DNA of 64,000 bases from Scalindua sp964344685 (lineage in GTDB: Bacteria; Planctomycetota; Brocadiia; Brocadiales; Scalinduaceae). This document shows, piece by piece, positions 1 to 7,619 of this stretch; within the stretch, counting starts at the first letter, position 1, and every line of letters starts with the position of its first letter. A model generated the notes under the pieces. That model ran no database searches. It saw only the letters and a list, made by a program, of their open reading frames with translations, and was not told the DNA's origin. The stretch lies in NCBI GenBank assembly GCA_964344685.1, contig CAYFOK010000018.1, forward strand, positions 1-64,000, in the 5' to 3' direction. The position numbers and the translations under genes are program-made.

Positions 1-147
1 CCATCATATCAATATTACTACTGAAGTGTCAGATTAAATATAAACTATCTCATATAAAGACTATAATTTTTAACAATTTATGATTTGATAATATTCACAT
101 AAGTAGTTTTGTTATTGTATCAGGAAAAAATATAATTTTTCTCTGTT

Positions 148-717
148 TTATTTAATCATCGCAAGATCAACACTATATTTTTTTTCACTAAACGGGCCTT
201 TGACTATAATTGTTGTTTTCTCATTTGGATCTAATTTGTTGTACAGAAAGCTTGATGTAACGAATTCATGCTTGGCTTTATTACCGCCATGAAATTTGCA
301 TAACTCGCAACACGGATCCTTATAATCTATGTTGACCGGTTCAATAATATCCTGGCCTTGTTTCAGCAAAACGTAAACATCGTCTGTGGTTCGAATTTGT
401 ACCCTGAAATATGGAGAGTAATTTATTTCCTTTATTTCTTTATACGAAATCTTTTGCCCTTCATTAAACCTCATTGCTGTAGAAACCACTATATCAACGA
501 ACTTGCTTCTTACTAATATGCCTCCTCGTCTTGGCCAATGATTGATACATGCATTCTTCAGGATTTCACATTTGAAGATATCTTTTCCGTGTTCCTCACC
601 GTTTTTAACAGCGTATTCAATTTCATCTTTTTCCAGTACTATATCGATGCCCCTGGCCTCATTGGATAGTATGATTATGGCGATTAATAAACCGAATAGT
701 ATCTTTACAAAGTTCAT
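148..717 (-). CDS. secreted protein of unknown function
   Basis: A 189-residue protein. Residues 1-23 form a hydrophobic signal peptide (basic start, then a run of I/L/A ending near ARG), so it is probably exported. The mature part has five cysteines, including a CCELC group near residue 137 that could bind a metal or form disulfides. I recognise no family. It is the last gene before the left edge on this strand and is separated by about 146 bases from the acetoacetyl-CoA synthetase gene upstream, so shared transcription is possible but not shown. Confidence 0.6.
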   Translation of the reverse strand: MNFVKILFGLLIAIIILSNEARGIDIVLEKDEIEYAVKNGEEHGKDIFKCEILKNACINHWPRRGGILVRSKFVDIVVSTAMRFNEGQKISYKEIKEINYSPYFRVQIRTTDDVYVLLKQGQDIIEPVNIDYKDPCCELCKFHGGNKAKHEFVTSSFLYNKLDPNEKTTIIVKGPFSEKKYSVDLAMIK

Positions 718-863
718 GGTTTTCTCCTTCCCTTAACTAAATAGTGCCATCGCTTTACGAGCAGGTAGCAATAATGAATTTTTCCCTCTATCTTAGTTGT
801 AACCTTTTGTACTCATTATTTCAATTTCACATGATCCATCTGCTCAGTTTAATCATTGTTAAA

Positions 864-2804
864 TTAGACTACAGGGACTAGTTTCTCAAAATCCTTCAGG
901 GCATGTGGGTTCAACAGGACTGAACTGTTTACAGCCTTTTCTCCATGAAAAATCTGAGTTACGGCTTTTTCAACCTTCTTTCCGTTAATTGTACGAGGTA
1001 TTTCCGAAACCTGGTAGATCTCTTTCGGTACATGGCGTGGGGTGGCATCGTGGCGAATGATTGTTTTGATTCTTTCACGTAAATTATCATTCAGTTTCAT
1101 GTCTTCTATCAAGACTACAAATAGTATAATCTTTATATCATCCCCGGTTTTTTTACCAATAACAATGCTATCCAGAATTTCCGGTAATTTTTCTACAGGC
1201 CTGTATATTTCTGCGGTTCCAATACGCACTCCACCGGGATTGAGGGTAGTGTCGCTTCTGCCATAGATTACGGCTCCCCCTCTTATGGTTATTTCGATAA
1301 AGTCGCCGTGTACCCAGACTCCCGGAATTTTATCGAAATAAGCTTTCCGGTATTTTTCACCATCCTTGTCGTTCCAGAAATAGATTGGCATTGAAGGAAA
1401 TGGTGTCGTACAAACCAACTCCCCTTTTTTACCGACTACGGAGTTTCCCTGTTTATCATAGGCATGTACATCCATTCCCAGGCCTTTAGCCTGAATCTCC
1501 CCGGCATATACCGGCAGGTTTGGACAGCCCAGTACGAAACAACTGACAATGTCTGTCCCTCCGGCTATAGAGGCCAGTTGGATATCTGTCTTAACATTAT
1601 TATAAACCCATTTAAATAATTCCACGGATAATGGTGAACCCGTAGACAAGACTACTCTTAAGGCGTCGAATGTATACTTATGATTCGGAAGATAGTTCGC
1701 TTTTCTTATAACATCCAGGAATTTTGGACTTGTGCCAAAGTGGGTGATTTTCCATTTTTCAAGGATTTTCCACAGATGGCCGTTATCTGGGAATCCTGGC
1801 GAACCGTCGTAAAGAACGATGGTGGCTCCGGATGCTAATCCACTTATCAACCAGTTCCACATCATCCAGCCACAGGTAGTAAAATAAAACAGTCGATCGC
1901 CGGGCCGTAAATCGCAATGGTATCGGTGTTCCTTTAGATGTTGGATCAATGTTCCTCCCGCGCCGTGCACGATCGATTTTGGAATACCGGTTGTCCCTGA
2001 AGAATAGAGGATACTTAATGGTTGATCGAATGGGAGCTGCTTAAAAGATAATTCCGTTTCTTTACGGTCTATAAATTCCTCCCATGCCTGACTTTTGGGA
2101 AACGGAGTATATGATGTATCAGTATATTGAATAATGGTGACCATTTGAATGGATGAGATTTCCCCCAAAACTCCTTTTATTTTTTCCAGACAGTCAAATT
2201 CCCTGCCATTATAATAATATGCGTTTGCGGTAATTAATACCTTTGGGGAGATCTGTCCCATTCTGTCATAGATACCGCTCAGGCCGAAATCCGGTGAACA
2301 GGAAGACCATATAGCCCCGATACTGCTGGTGGCAAGGCCGGTTATCACGGCTTCGGGACAGTTAGGGACTACGGCAGCTACTCTATCACCCACTCCAACT
2401 CCAAGCTCACGCAATCCTGCGGCACAGCGGGCAACCTGTTCTGCCAGCACTTTAAAGGAGAGGCACGTACTTCTTTGTTGCTCATCCACAAATATGATTG
2501 CTTCCTGCTCCAGATCGCGATATCTTAATAAATTTTCAGCATAATTAAGCCTTGCACCATCAAACCATTTTGTACCCGGCATTTGATGTTTTCCCATAAC
2601 TGATGTATATGGTGTGGAAGCAATGATGTTGCAATCCTGCCATACCTCTTCCCAGAATTCAGCCGGGTTGGAGACAGACCAATTATGCAGCGTTGAATAA
2701 TTGGTATCACCTATTCCATACTTTTGTTGGACTTTCTTGGTGAAGTGAGTCAGTTGTGTTGACTTAACTCTTTCTGCTGAGGGTTGCCACAATATTTCAG
2801 TCAT
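864..2804 (-). CDS. aacS: acetoacetyl-CoA synthetase (acetoacetate--CoA ligase)
   Basis: ATP-dependent activation of acetoacetate to acetoacetyl-CoA in the cytoplasm. The 646 residues match the usual length of this ANL-superfamily enzyme. The N-terminus (ILWQPSAERV) is typical of acetoacetate ligases rather than acetyl-CoA synthetases. The AMP-binding P-loop SSGTTGIPKSIVHG lies at about residues 268-281, and the C-terminal catalytic lysine region RTINGKKVEK is near residue 608. The gene follows the class III aminotransferase by 44 bases on the same strand, so they probably form one unit. Kce in the nearby lysine cluster releases acetoacetate, and this enzyme would recover it as a CoA ester in place of an AtoDA CoA-transferase, which is not in the window. 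That link is inference; the family call is strong. Confidence 0.9.
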   Translation of the reverse strand: MTEILWQPSAERVKSTQLTHFTKKVQQKYGIGDTNYSTLHNWSVSNPAEFWEEVWQDCNIIASTPYTSVMGKHQMPGTKWFDGARLNYAENLLRYRDLEQEAIIFVDEQQRSTCLSFKVLAEQVARCAAGLRELGVGVGDRVAAVVPNCPEAVITGLATSSIGAIWSSCSPDFGLSGIYDRMGQISPKVLITANAYYYNGREFDCLEKIKGVLGEISSIQMVTIIQYTDTSYTPFPKSQAWEEFIDRKETELSFKQLPFDQPLSILYSSGTTGIPKSIVHGAGGTLIQHLKEHRYHCDLRPGDRLFYFTTCGWMMWNWLISGLASGATIVLYDGSPGFPDNGHLWKILEKWKITHFGTSPKFLDVIRKANYLPNHKYTFDALRVVLSTGSPLSVELFKWVYNNVKTDIQLASIAGGTDIVSCFVLGCPNLPVYAGEIQAKGLGMDVHAYDKQGNSVVGKKGELVCTTPFPSMPIYFWNDKDGEKYRKAYFDKIPGVWVHGDFIEITIRGGAVIYGRSDTTLNPGGVRIGTAEIYRPVEKLPEILDSIVIGKKTGDDIKIILFVVLIEDMKLNDNLRERIKTIIRHDATPRHVPKEIYQVSEIPRTINGKKVEKAVTQIFHGEKAVNSSVLLNPHALKDFEKLVPVV

Positions 2805-2848
2805 AATTCACTACAGATAATACTGAAGTTATATCCGTTGTCTATACT

Positions 2849-4087
2849 TTAAATACAGGAGATTGCTTCTTCTATTGCGATTACTGCCTTATTCAGATCA
2901 TCTTCTGTATGTCTGTAGGCAAGGTATCCATGATGATATGGTTGCATGAAGATGCCTCTTCTGATAAGCTGCGTATAAAAAGATCTGCGCTGCTCTTTGT
3001 AGGTCTTTTGAGAGTCTTTTTCAAAAGTTATGAAAAACATTGGGGCTATGCCGCTTAACTCGGCCCCTACGTTACTGTTTTCAATAACTTGCTTTACTCT
3101 TTTGAAGAAACGTCCTCCTTTCTCCCATATCTTTTCCAATACATTTTCACGTTCAAGTATCTCTATGGTTTTTAAGGATGCAATGTATGGCAGACTGTTT
3201 GGGAAAAAAGTAGAGGAGATAAACACCTCTTTTTCTCCGGCTTTCATAATATCACTCTTACCGGTAACAGCGCTTATAGGGTAGCCATTAGCCATAGCTT
3301 TTCCAAAGCAGGCGAGATCAGGCGTGACTCCATAATATTCTTGAGCGCCGCCCAGACTTATTCGAAAACCAGTTCGTATTTCATCAAATATCAAAACTGC
3401 ACCGTATTTTTCTGATATCGCTTTTACTCCTTCCAGAAACCTCGGCTTTGGTCCTTCCATTTTCTGTGCAAGGGGATGTCCGAATGGAGTAATGATTATG
3501 GCAGCTGTGTCATTGCCATGCGTGGACATTAATGCTTCCAGTGAATTGATGTCATTATAAGGAAATTTGTAAACATCTTCATACAGCTTTTCAGGAATAC
3601 CGCCTTTTACTTCAATACACCAATCATGCCATCCATGATAGCCGCAACGCATGATCTTTATTCTTTTTGTAAACGCTCTGGCGATTCGTATCGCGGTAGT
3701 GGTAGCATCTGAACCGGTCTTTACAAAAATAGTCAATTCAGAGCACGGTATAAGTTCTTTAAGTTTCTCCGCCAATTGATTCTGATACCTCTGGGTAATT
3801 GAAAAGCAGAACCCTTTATCTCTGATCTGTCTGATTACCGCCTCATCAATCTCTTCTTCTCTGTATCCCAGAATAATGGGTCCGTATGCACAGAGGAAAT
3901 CTATATATTCGTTTCCGTCAACATCAATAATTCTTGCCCCTTTGCCTGATTCAACAAAAATCGGATACTCGCCTTCAACAAAGTTATAAGGTCTTCGTAT
4001 CCCGAGCACACCGCCCGGTATCAGCTTTTTCCCATCGTCGAAAAGCTTGATGCTTTCAGATATGTTTAATTTCTTAATCTCCTTCAT
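2849..4087 (-). CDS. class III PLP aminotransferase, possible 3-aminobutyryl-CoA beta-transaminase
   Basis: A 412-residue fold-type I, PLP-dependent enzyme of the glutamate-1-semialdehyde aminomutase-like branch. The phosphate-binding TGSDAT is at residues 124-129, GYHGWHDW at 149-156, the PLP-ring aspartate in FDEIRTGF at residue 235, and the Schiff-base lysine in FGKAMANG at residue 263. It could be mistaken for HemL, but its position beside acetoacetyl-CoA synthetase and near the lysine cluster suggests another substrate. Acyl-CoA beta-transaminases that turn 3-aminobutyryl-CoA into acetoacetyl-CoA are known in lysine-degrading bacteria lacking the ammonia-lyase Kal, and no kal gene is visible here. 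Family certain; substrate inferred. Confidence 0.8.
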   Translation of the reverse strand: MKEIKKLNISESIKLFDDGKKLIPGGVLGIRRPYNFVEGEYPIFVESGKGARIIDVDGNEYIDFLCAYGPIILGYREEEIDEAVIRQIRDKGFCFSITQRYQNQLAEKLKELIPCSELTIFVKTGSDATTTAIRIARAFTKRIKIMRCGYHGWHDWCIEVKGGIPEKLYEDVYKFPYNDINSLEALMSTHGNDTAAIIITPFGHPLAQKMEGPKPRFLEGVKAISEKYGAVLIFDEIRTGFRISLGGAQEYYGVTPDLACFGKAMANGYPISAVTGKSDIMKAGEKEVFISSTFFPNSLPYIASLKTIEILERENVLEKIWEKGGRFFKRVKQVIENSNVGAELSGIAPMFFITFEKDSQKTYKEQRRSFYTQLIRRGIFMQPYHHGYLAYRHTEDDLNKAVIAIEEAISCI

Positions 4088-4744
4088 CTTCCTAATAATT
4101 GACTTTTACAAAGTGCAAAATTGTTTTGCCATGGGAATTATACGGCTGCTCAAAGTGGGATAGCAAGGCAAAAATGGCTTTTTTGTAAGGGGCTGGATTG
4201 AAGGGACACTTTGTTCTCATGCAAAGTTATTGTTAGTGTATTTTTTTAACTTCTATCATTACCTCATAAAATAGTAATAGCCTGCTAAGTCTTACTGACT
4301 TATCAGGCTATTCTTTAAACTCACTCAGCCTTCCTACAGTCTGAGTGTCTGCTGCTTTAGTAGTATGTCCCTCCATCTTAGATGCAGGGCTTTAAATACG
4401 TCTTAAATCGTACATTAGCTTTTTAACCATCGCGTTACACCTCTTTCTATCAGGTTAACGGTTCTTTTATATAATCAGTAATATCTCAAAAACTTACTCG
4501 CTATTTATTTTACAGTAATTATGAAATTTGCTGCACGAGTTTTTTTAATATTACTGTGGATTTCAAAGAGCTATCGGAAAGGAACTGAGATCGAAAGAAA
4601 AGAATACTTAACATATGCGCAGCCGCACGCACATTTAATATCCCGAGGAGCATTTAACCTCTTAAACTCTCTCAGCCCCTCTCCACTTATATTATACCAT
4701 ATAAAATCACTTATTTCAGGGTATAAAGACATACGGTTTTTCTA
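4088..4744. other. 657-base intergenic region
   Basis: Lies between the 77-residue gene and the aminotransferase, both on the minus strand. Apart from the hairpin series at 4276-4460 it holds no convincing gene. A plus-strand 81-codon frame at 4521-4766 has no ribosome-binding site and its end overlaps the gene on the other strand. Confidence 0.6.
4276..4460 (-). ncRNA. candidate structured RNA with terminator-like 3' hairpin
   Basis: Read on the minus strand, five consecutive inverted repeats occur in 185 bases: 4433-4460 (CGTTAACCT pairing with AGGTGTAACG), 4397-4412 (TACG/CGTA), 4369-4389 (CCCTGCATC/GATGGAGGG, three-base loop), 4322-4347 (CACTCAG/CTGAGTG, perfect) and 4276-4312 (16-bp stem with one mismatch, five-base loop). 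The last is followed by ACTATTTTATG, which is compatible with a weak intrinsic terminator. No reading frame fits this strand. It could be a small RNA, or a leader controlling the aminotransferase gene that starts 189 bases downstream. I match it to no known RNA family. Confidence 0.4.
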
Positions 4745-4978
4745 TTATTCCTCTAAAAACCATTGATCATTAATTTCTTTGTGAAAAAGAGTATAAACCT
4801 TTCCTTCTTCGGTTTTGACGGTAAATTTATTTTGTAATCCGTTACCGGCAATTTCCTCACGGACCTGATTAATTACCTCCCGAATCGTATGCTGTGTCCC
4901 TTTATACTTGAACGTAAGTGGTCGTTCATCTGCCTTGTAACCCGAATAGGTCTTTACTTGAATGGGATAGGTTTTCAT
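4745..4978 (-). CDS. small conserved-looking cytoplasmic protein
   Basis: A 77-residue protein with mixed charged and aromatic composition, no signal peptide and no membrane segment. It has the feel of a small beta-rich domain (QVKTYSGYKADERPLTFKYKG, then KFTVKTEEGKVYTLFH). I do not know its function. It follows the BCAM0308-like gene by about 120 bases on the same strand, and no clear Shine-Dalgarno sequence precedes its ATG. It may belong with the zinc-ribbon and 58-residue genes upstream as a small-protein cluster. Confidence 0.6.
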   Translation of the reverse strand: MKTYPIQVKTYSGYKADERPLTFKYKGTQHTIREVINQVREEIAGNGLQNKFTVKTEEGKVYTLFHKEINDQWFLEE

Positions 4979-5099
4979 ATCAGTAATGCCCGGTTTTACA
5001 GATACCGTTTACCTGTTCCCTGTCCCGGCAGGTTTGATTCAGGAGTTTTCCGGCTGGGAGTCATTATCAGCGATAAAATCTCTTTTAATTTATTTGCAG

Positions 5100-5582
5100 T
5101 TACCTGCACCAAAATACCCTTATACTTTTATCACCTTCTGCATATTGAAAGGAGTAGTCACCTTTATAAGAACCTGACAAAGCATCACCGATTCGGCGAG
5201 CAATGTGGATGCCGGTTGTCGTCACAAGGGTATAGCTATTCTCATCTTTCACCGACATGACTCTTTCTAATGGGTGTCTCTCTTTTTCCTGCTTTTCCAG
5301 GTTGGTGACAAGGTTTAGGATTTCTTCACGGTGTTCATTGAAAAATTCGCCTTTAATCTCGATACGGCCTGCGGGAAAATTGTCCGCACAGCGTTTGCAT
5401 GCAGGGCAAACAGCCTTATTTGTCTCTCCCGTTGGTTTATCCCATGACCAGCGTCCTTTTAAAAACAGAGCGTTACATTCTGAACACAGTGTTGGTTCCG
5501 GCATTTTACCCCATTCCCGGTAAACATCGTTGCGTTTTTCTTTAATCAGTCTATCTTGTCTTTTGTATACACCTTTATCCAT
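5100..5582 (-). CDS. BCAM0308-family zinc-ribbon protein
   Basis: A protein of 160 residues starting MDKGVYKRQDRL. An upstream in-frame ATG seven codons earlier exists, but AGGAGG sits eight bases before the second ATG, so the start at 5582 is preferred. Two CXXC pairs (CSEC and CPACKRC) form a probable zinc ribbon near residues 33-67. The RQDRLIKEKRNDVYREWGKMPEP opening is what I associate with the BCAM0308 family, whose biochemical role is unknown. In other genomes I associate such genes with stress-protein clusters. The C-terminal half (SYTLVTTTGIHIARRIG) looks like a small alpha/beta domain. Confidence 0.75.
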   Translation of the reverse strand: MDKGVYKRQDRLIKEKRNDVYREWGKMPEPTLCSECNALFLKGRWSWDKPTGETNKAVCPACKRCADNFPAGRIEIKGEFFNEHREEILNLVTNLEKQEKERHPLERVMSVKDENSYTLVTTTGIHIARRIGDALSGSYKGDYSFQYAEGDKSIRVFWCR

Positions 5583-5672
5583 AGTAGTTTCCTCCTTTCT
5601 CATATAGATTTAAATTTTGCGAGTTTGCAGTTAGAGTCCTCAGAGCATCAAAACCGAAAATAGCGTAAACAA

Positions 5673-5849
5673 TCAGGCACACTGCAAAGTTTCTAAGGCT
5701 TTGTTTAAAACGGCTTTCTTTTTCTTTAACGACTCTCTGAAATCCATACTGTCAGTATCAGCAATCTCCATACGAAGATCAGAAAGATAACTTTCTAGAA
5801 CCTCTGCCAGGACACCTTTTTCCTCTTTTGTAAGTTCAAGGTTACACAT
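5673..5849 (-). CDS. 58-residue helical protein
   Basis: A short frame starting MCNLELTKEEKG at an ATG (5847-5849) preceded by GGGAAGGAGG about six bases upstream, a strong ribosome-binding site. It ends at a TGA at 5673. The protein is acidic-basic and strongly helical (VLAEVLESYLSDLRMEIADT, then a KKKK stretch), like small proteins often seen beside zinc-ribbon stress genes. Function unknown. It lies 90 bases upstream of the BCAM0308-like gene, so co-transcription is likely. Confidence 0.65.
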   Translation of the reverse strand: MCNLELTKEEKGVLAEVLESYLSDLRMEIADTDSMDFRESLKKKKAVLNKALETLQCA

Positions 5850-5949
5850 AGCTGGCCTCCTTCCCTAAATTGCCATTTTAACTTGCTCATCTAATTTATT
5901 ACCTCATCTATAATTTATTATATCACTAAACAAAATAAGCGGATATCTT

Positions 5950-5985
5950 TATATTTATTTTAACGTAGAGGCGCAGAGGTCACAG
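5950..5985. repeat. partial 'GCAGAGG' type interspersed repeat
   Basis: The stretch AACGTAGAGGCGCAGAGG followed by TCACAGAGC resembles the heptamer-like AACGCAGAGGCGCAGAGG repeats scattered through intergenic DNA in many bacteria. Only one short, degenerate copy is visible here, just beyond the stop codon of the CheR-like gene. Possible decayed repeat; no function assigned. Confidence 0.3.
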
Positions 5986-5991
5986 AGCTTA

Positions 5992-6813
5992 TTATGGAAC
6001 TTTCTGATAAATACCCTCTATATTTCTGTAATTGGATAACCCCTTGATCTCTTTCGGTAATATTTCATGCGAACCTATTACGATAAATCCTTTTGGTCGC
6101 AATTTATCTATGATCTTTTTCAGGATTTCCTGTTGTAATTCCTTTTCAAAATAAGTGAAGACAAGGTTTCGACACATGATCAAATCAAATACACCTGAGG
6201 GAACTTTTAACCGAATGTCCTGGTATTTAAAGTCAACATTTTTCCTGAACTCATCTTTGAGTATGTATTCATCATTTACTTTAACAAACCCTTTTCGGAG
6301 AATTCTTACAGGAAGTTCCTTCAAACTCATGAACGAATAAATGCCTTTTTGGGCACGGTTCAACAAAATCTGGTTTCGTTCTGTAGCGATTATATTGAAT
6401 GATATTTGTTGCCTCAATAAAGGATAAACTGATAACTTCCAAATAAGTTGTAATGTGAATGGCTCTTCACCAGAGCAGCATCCGGCACTCCAACAGTTTA
6501 CCTTATAACGATTTGCAACCAGGGACTGTCGAGCCAAAAAAGGCAATAGTATCGATTCGATTACTTGAAATATTCTCTTGTCACGATAAAACCGGGAAAT
6601 AGAGATATAGCATAATGAGTCTACAATACTCCATTCTTCCACATTTTCTTCCAGGAACCTTTTGTATTCATGAATTCCTGAAAGATTCAATTCTTTAAGA
6701 CGATTTTTTATTCTCTTACATACCTGTCTTCTAACTTTTCGGAAACCTTTCCACTGGTAGTGAAGTTTTGGCAGGCACCATTGTAAAAAATTGATATAGT
6801 CATGATTATTCAT
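5992..6813 (-). CDS. CheR-like protein methyltransferase
   Basis: A 273-residue SAM-dependent methyltransferase of the CheR type, which methylates glutamates on chemoreceptors. The N-terminal all-helical CheR_N-like domain covers about residues 1-80. SAM motif I appears as NCWSAGCCSGEEPFTLQL near residues 105-122, close to the usual WSAGCSTGEEPYS. Later motifs include IIATERN, FKYQDIR and FDLIMCRNLVFTYF, the last being a CheR hallmark. No chemoreceptor, CheA or CheB gene is in the window, so its target is unknown. It begins 59 bases after kamE on the same strand, so it may be read from the lysine operon; a functional tie is not evident. Confidence 0.8.
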   Translation of the reverse strand: MNNHDYINFLQWCLPKLHYQWKGFRKVRRQVCKRIKNRLKELNLSGIHEYKRFLEENVEEWSIVDSLCYISISRFYRDKRIFQVIESILLPFLARQSLVANRYKVNCWSAGCCSGEEPFTLQLIWKLSVYPLLRQQISFNIIATERNQILLNRAQKGIYSFMSLKELPVRILRKGFVKVNDEYILKDEFRKNVDFKYQDIRLKVPSGVFDLIMCRNLVFTYFEKELQQEILKKIIDKLRPKGFIVIGSHEILPKEIKGLSNYRNIEGIYQKVP

Positions 6814-6872
6814 CTATTATTACTATTGGTGCAAAATGAACAAAAGCAATCATCATCTTTTTTACTTTTAAT

Positions 6873-7610
6873 TCATGGATTATGAACTCTATTAGCAATT
6901 TTCCTGACTATGAATGTTCCAACATGTTCGGCATATGTTCCACGGCCAAAACCGGCGTCAAAACCGAGTTCTGTGGCGAGTCTGTTACTGATCTTCGGCC
7001 CTCCGGCCACAATTACAAAATTGTCACGAATGCCCTCTTTGTTCAGGAGAGCTATGAAGTCGGTCATATTTGCAATGTGTATGTCTCTTTGTGTAACCAC
7101 CTGTGAAACCAGAATTGCATCTGCTCTAACTTTTCTGGCAAATTCTATGAGTTCAGTGTTTGGAACCTGTGCCCCGAGGTTGTGTGACTGTATCATCGGG
7201 TATCTCTCCAGTCCGTAATGATGGTTATATCCCTTCATATTCATAATGGCATCCAGACATACCGTGTGGGCATCAGAGCCGGTACAGGCCCCGACAATTA
7301 CAACTTTACGTCCAATTTTATCTTTAATGAGATCATTGATTTCCTGAAAACTTAAATAACCTTCGTCCAGGCATTCATCAACTTTGATGTTATTGAAATC
7401 AATGCTTTTGTCTGTTTTTCCATATACCAGGAAATATGTATATCCGTCTGCAAGTGCTTCAGAATGAACAACTTCACAAGATTTAAAACCCAGCTTTAAA
7501 ACAAACAGCCGTGCAGCCTCTTTTGCCTTTGCAGAAAAAGTAACCGGTAATGTAAAAGAGAGCTGAACAATTCCATCATTTAATGAGTCGCCATATGGCA
7601 TGATGTTCAT
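6873..7610 (-). CDS. kamE: D-lysine/beta-lysine 5,6-aminomutase, small (B12-binding) subunit
   Basis: The 245-residue partner of KamD; the pair moves the terminal amino group of beta-lysine to give 3,5-diaminohexanoate using adenosylcobalamin and PLP. A Rossmann-like B12 domain is clear: cobalt-ligand His115 within GSDAHTVC, the expected PLP lysine at 126 in NMKGYNHHYGLERY (11 residues after the histidine, as in the characterised enzyme), SQVVTQ and VAGGPK. The DxHxxG motif reads D113-x-H115-x-x-C118: the usual glycine is cysteine (codon TGT at 7257-7259). Nine bases separate it from kamD. Call strong; effect of the substitution unknown. Confidence 0.9.
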   Translation of the reverse strand: MNIMPYGDSLNDGIVQLSFTLPVTFSAKAKEAARLFVLKLGFKSCEVVHSEALADGYTYFLVYGKTDKSIDFNNIKVDECLDEGYLSFQEINDLIKDKIGRKVVIVGACTGSDAHTVCLDAIMNMKGYNHHYGLERYPMIQSHNLGAQVPNTELIEFARKVRADAILVSQVVTQRDIHIANMTDFIALLNKEGIRDNFVIVAGGPKISNRLATELGFDAGFGRGTYAEHVGTFIVRKIANRVHNP

Positions 7611-7619
7611 AGTGTTTTC

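Noticed and set aside
4521..4766. 81-codon plus-strand frame with a hydrophobic start
   Set aside because: No ribosome-binding site, overlaps the end of a gene on the other strand, and composition is unlike a protein.
4889..5260. 123-codon plus-strand frame
   Set aside because: Covers the minus-strand 77-residue and BCAM0308-like genes; the minus frames have zinc motifs and ribosome-binding sites.
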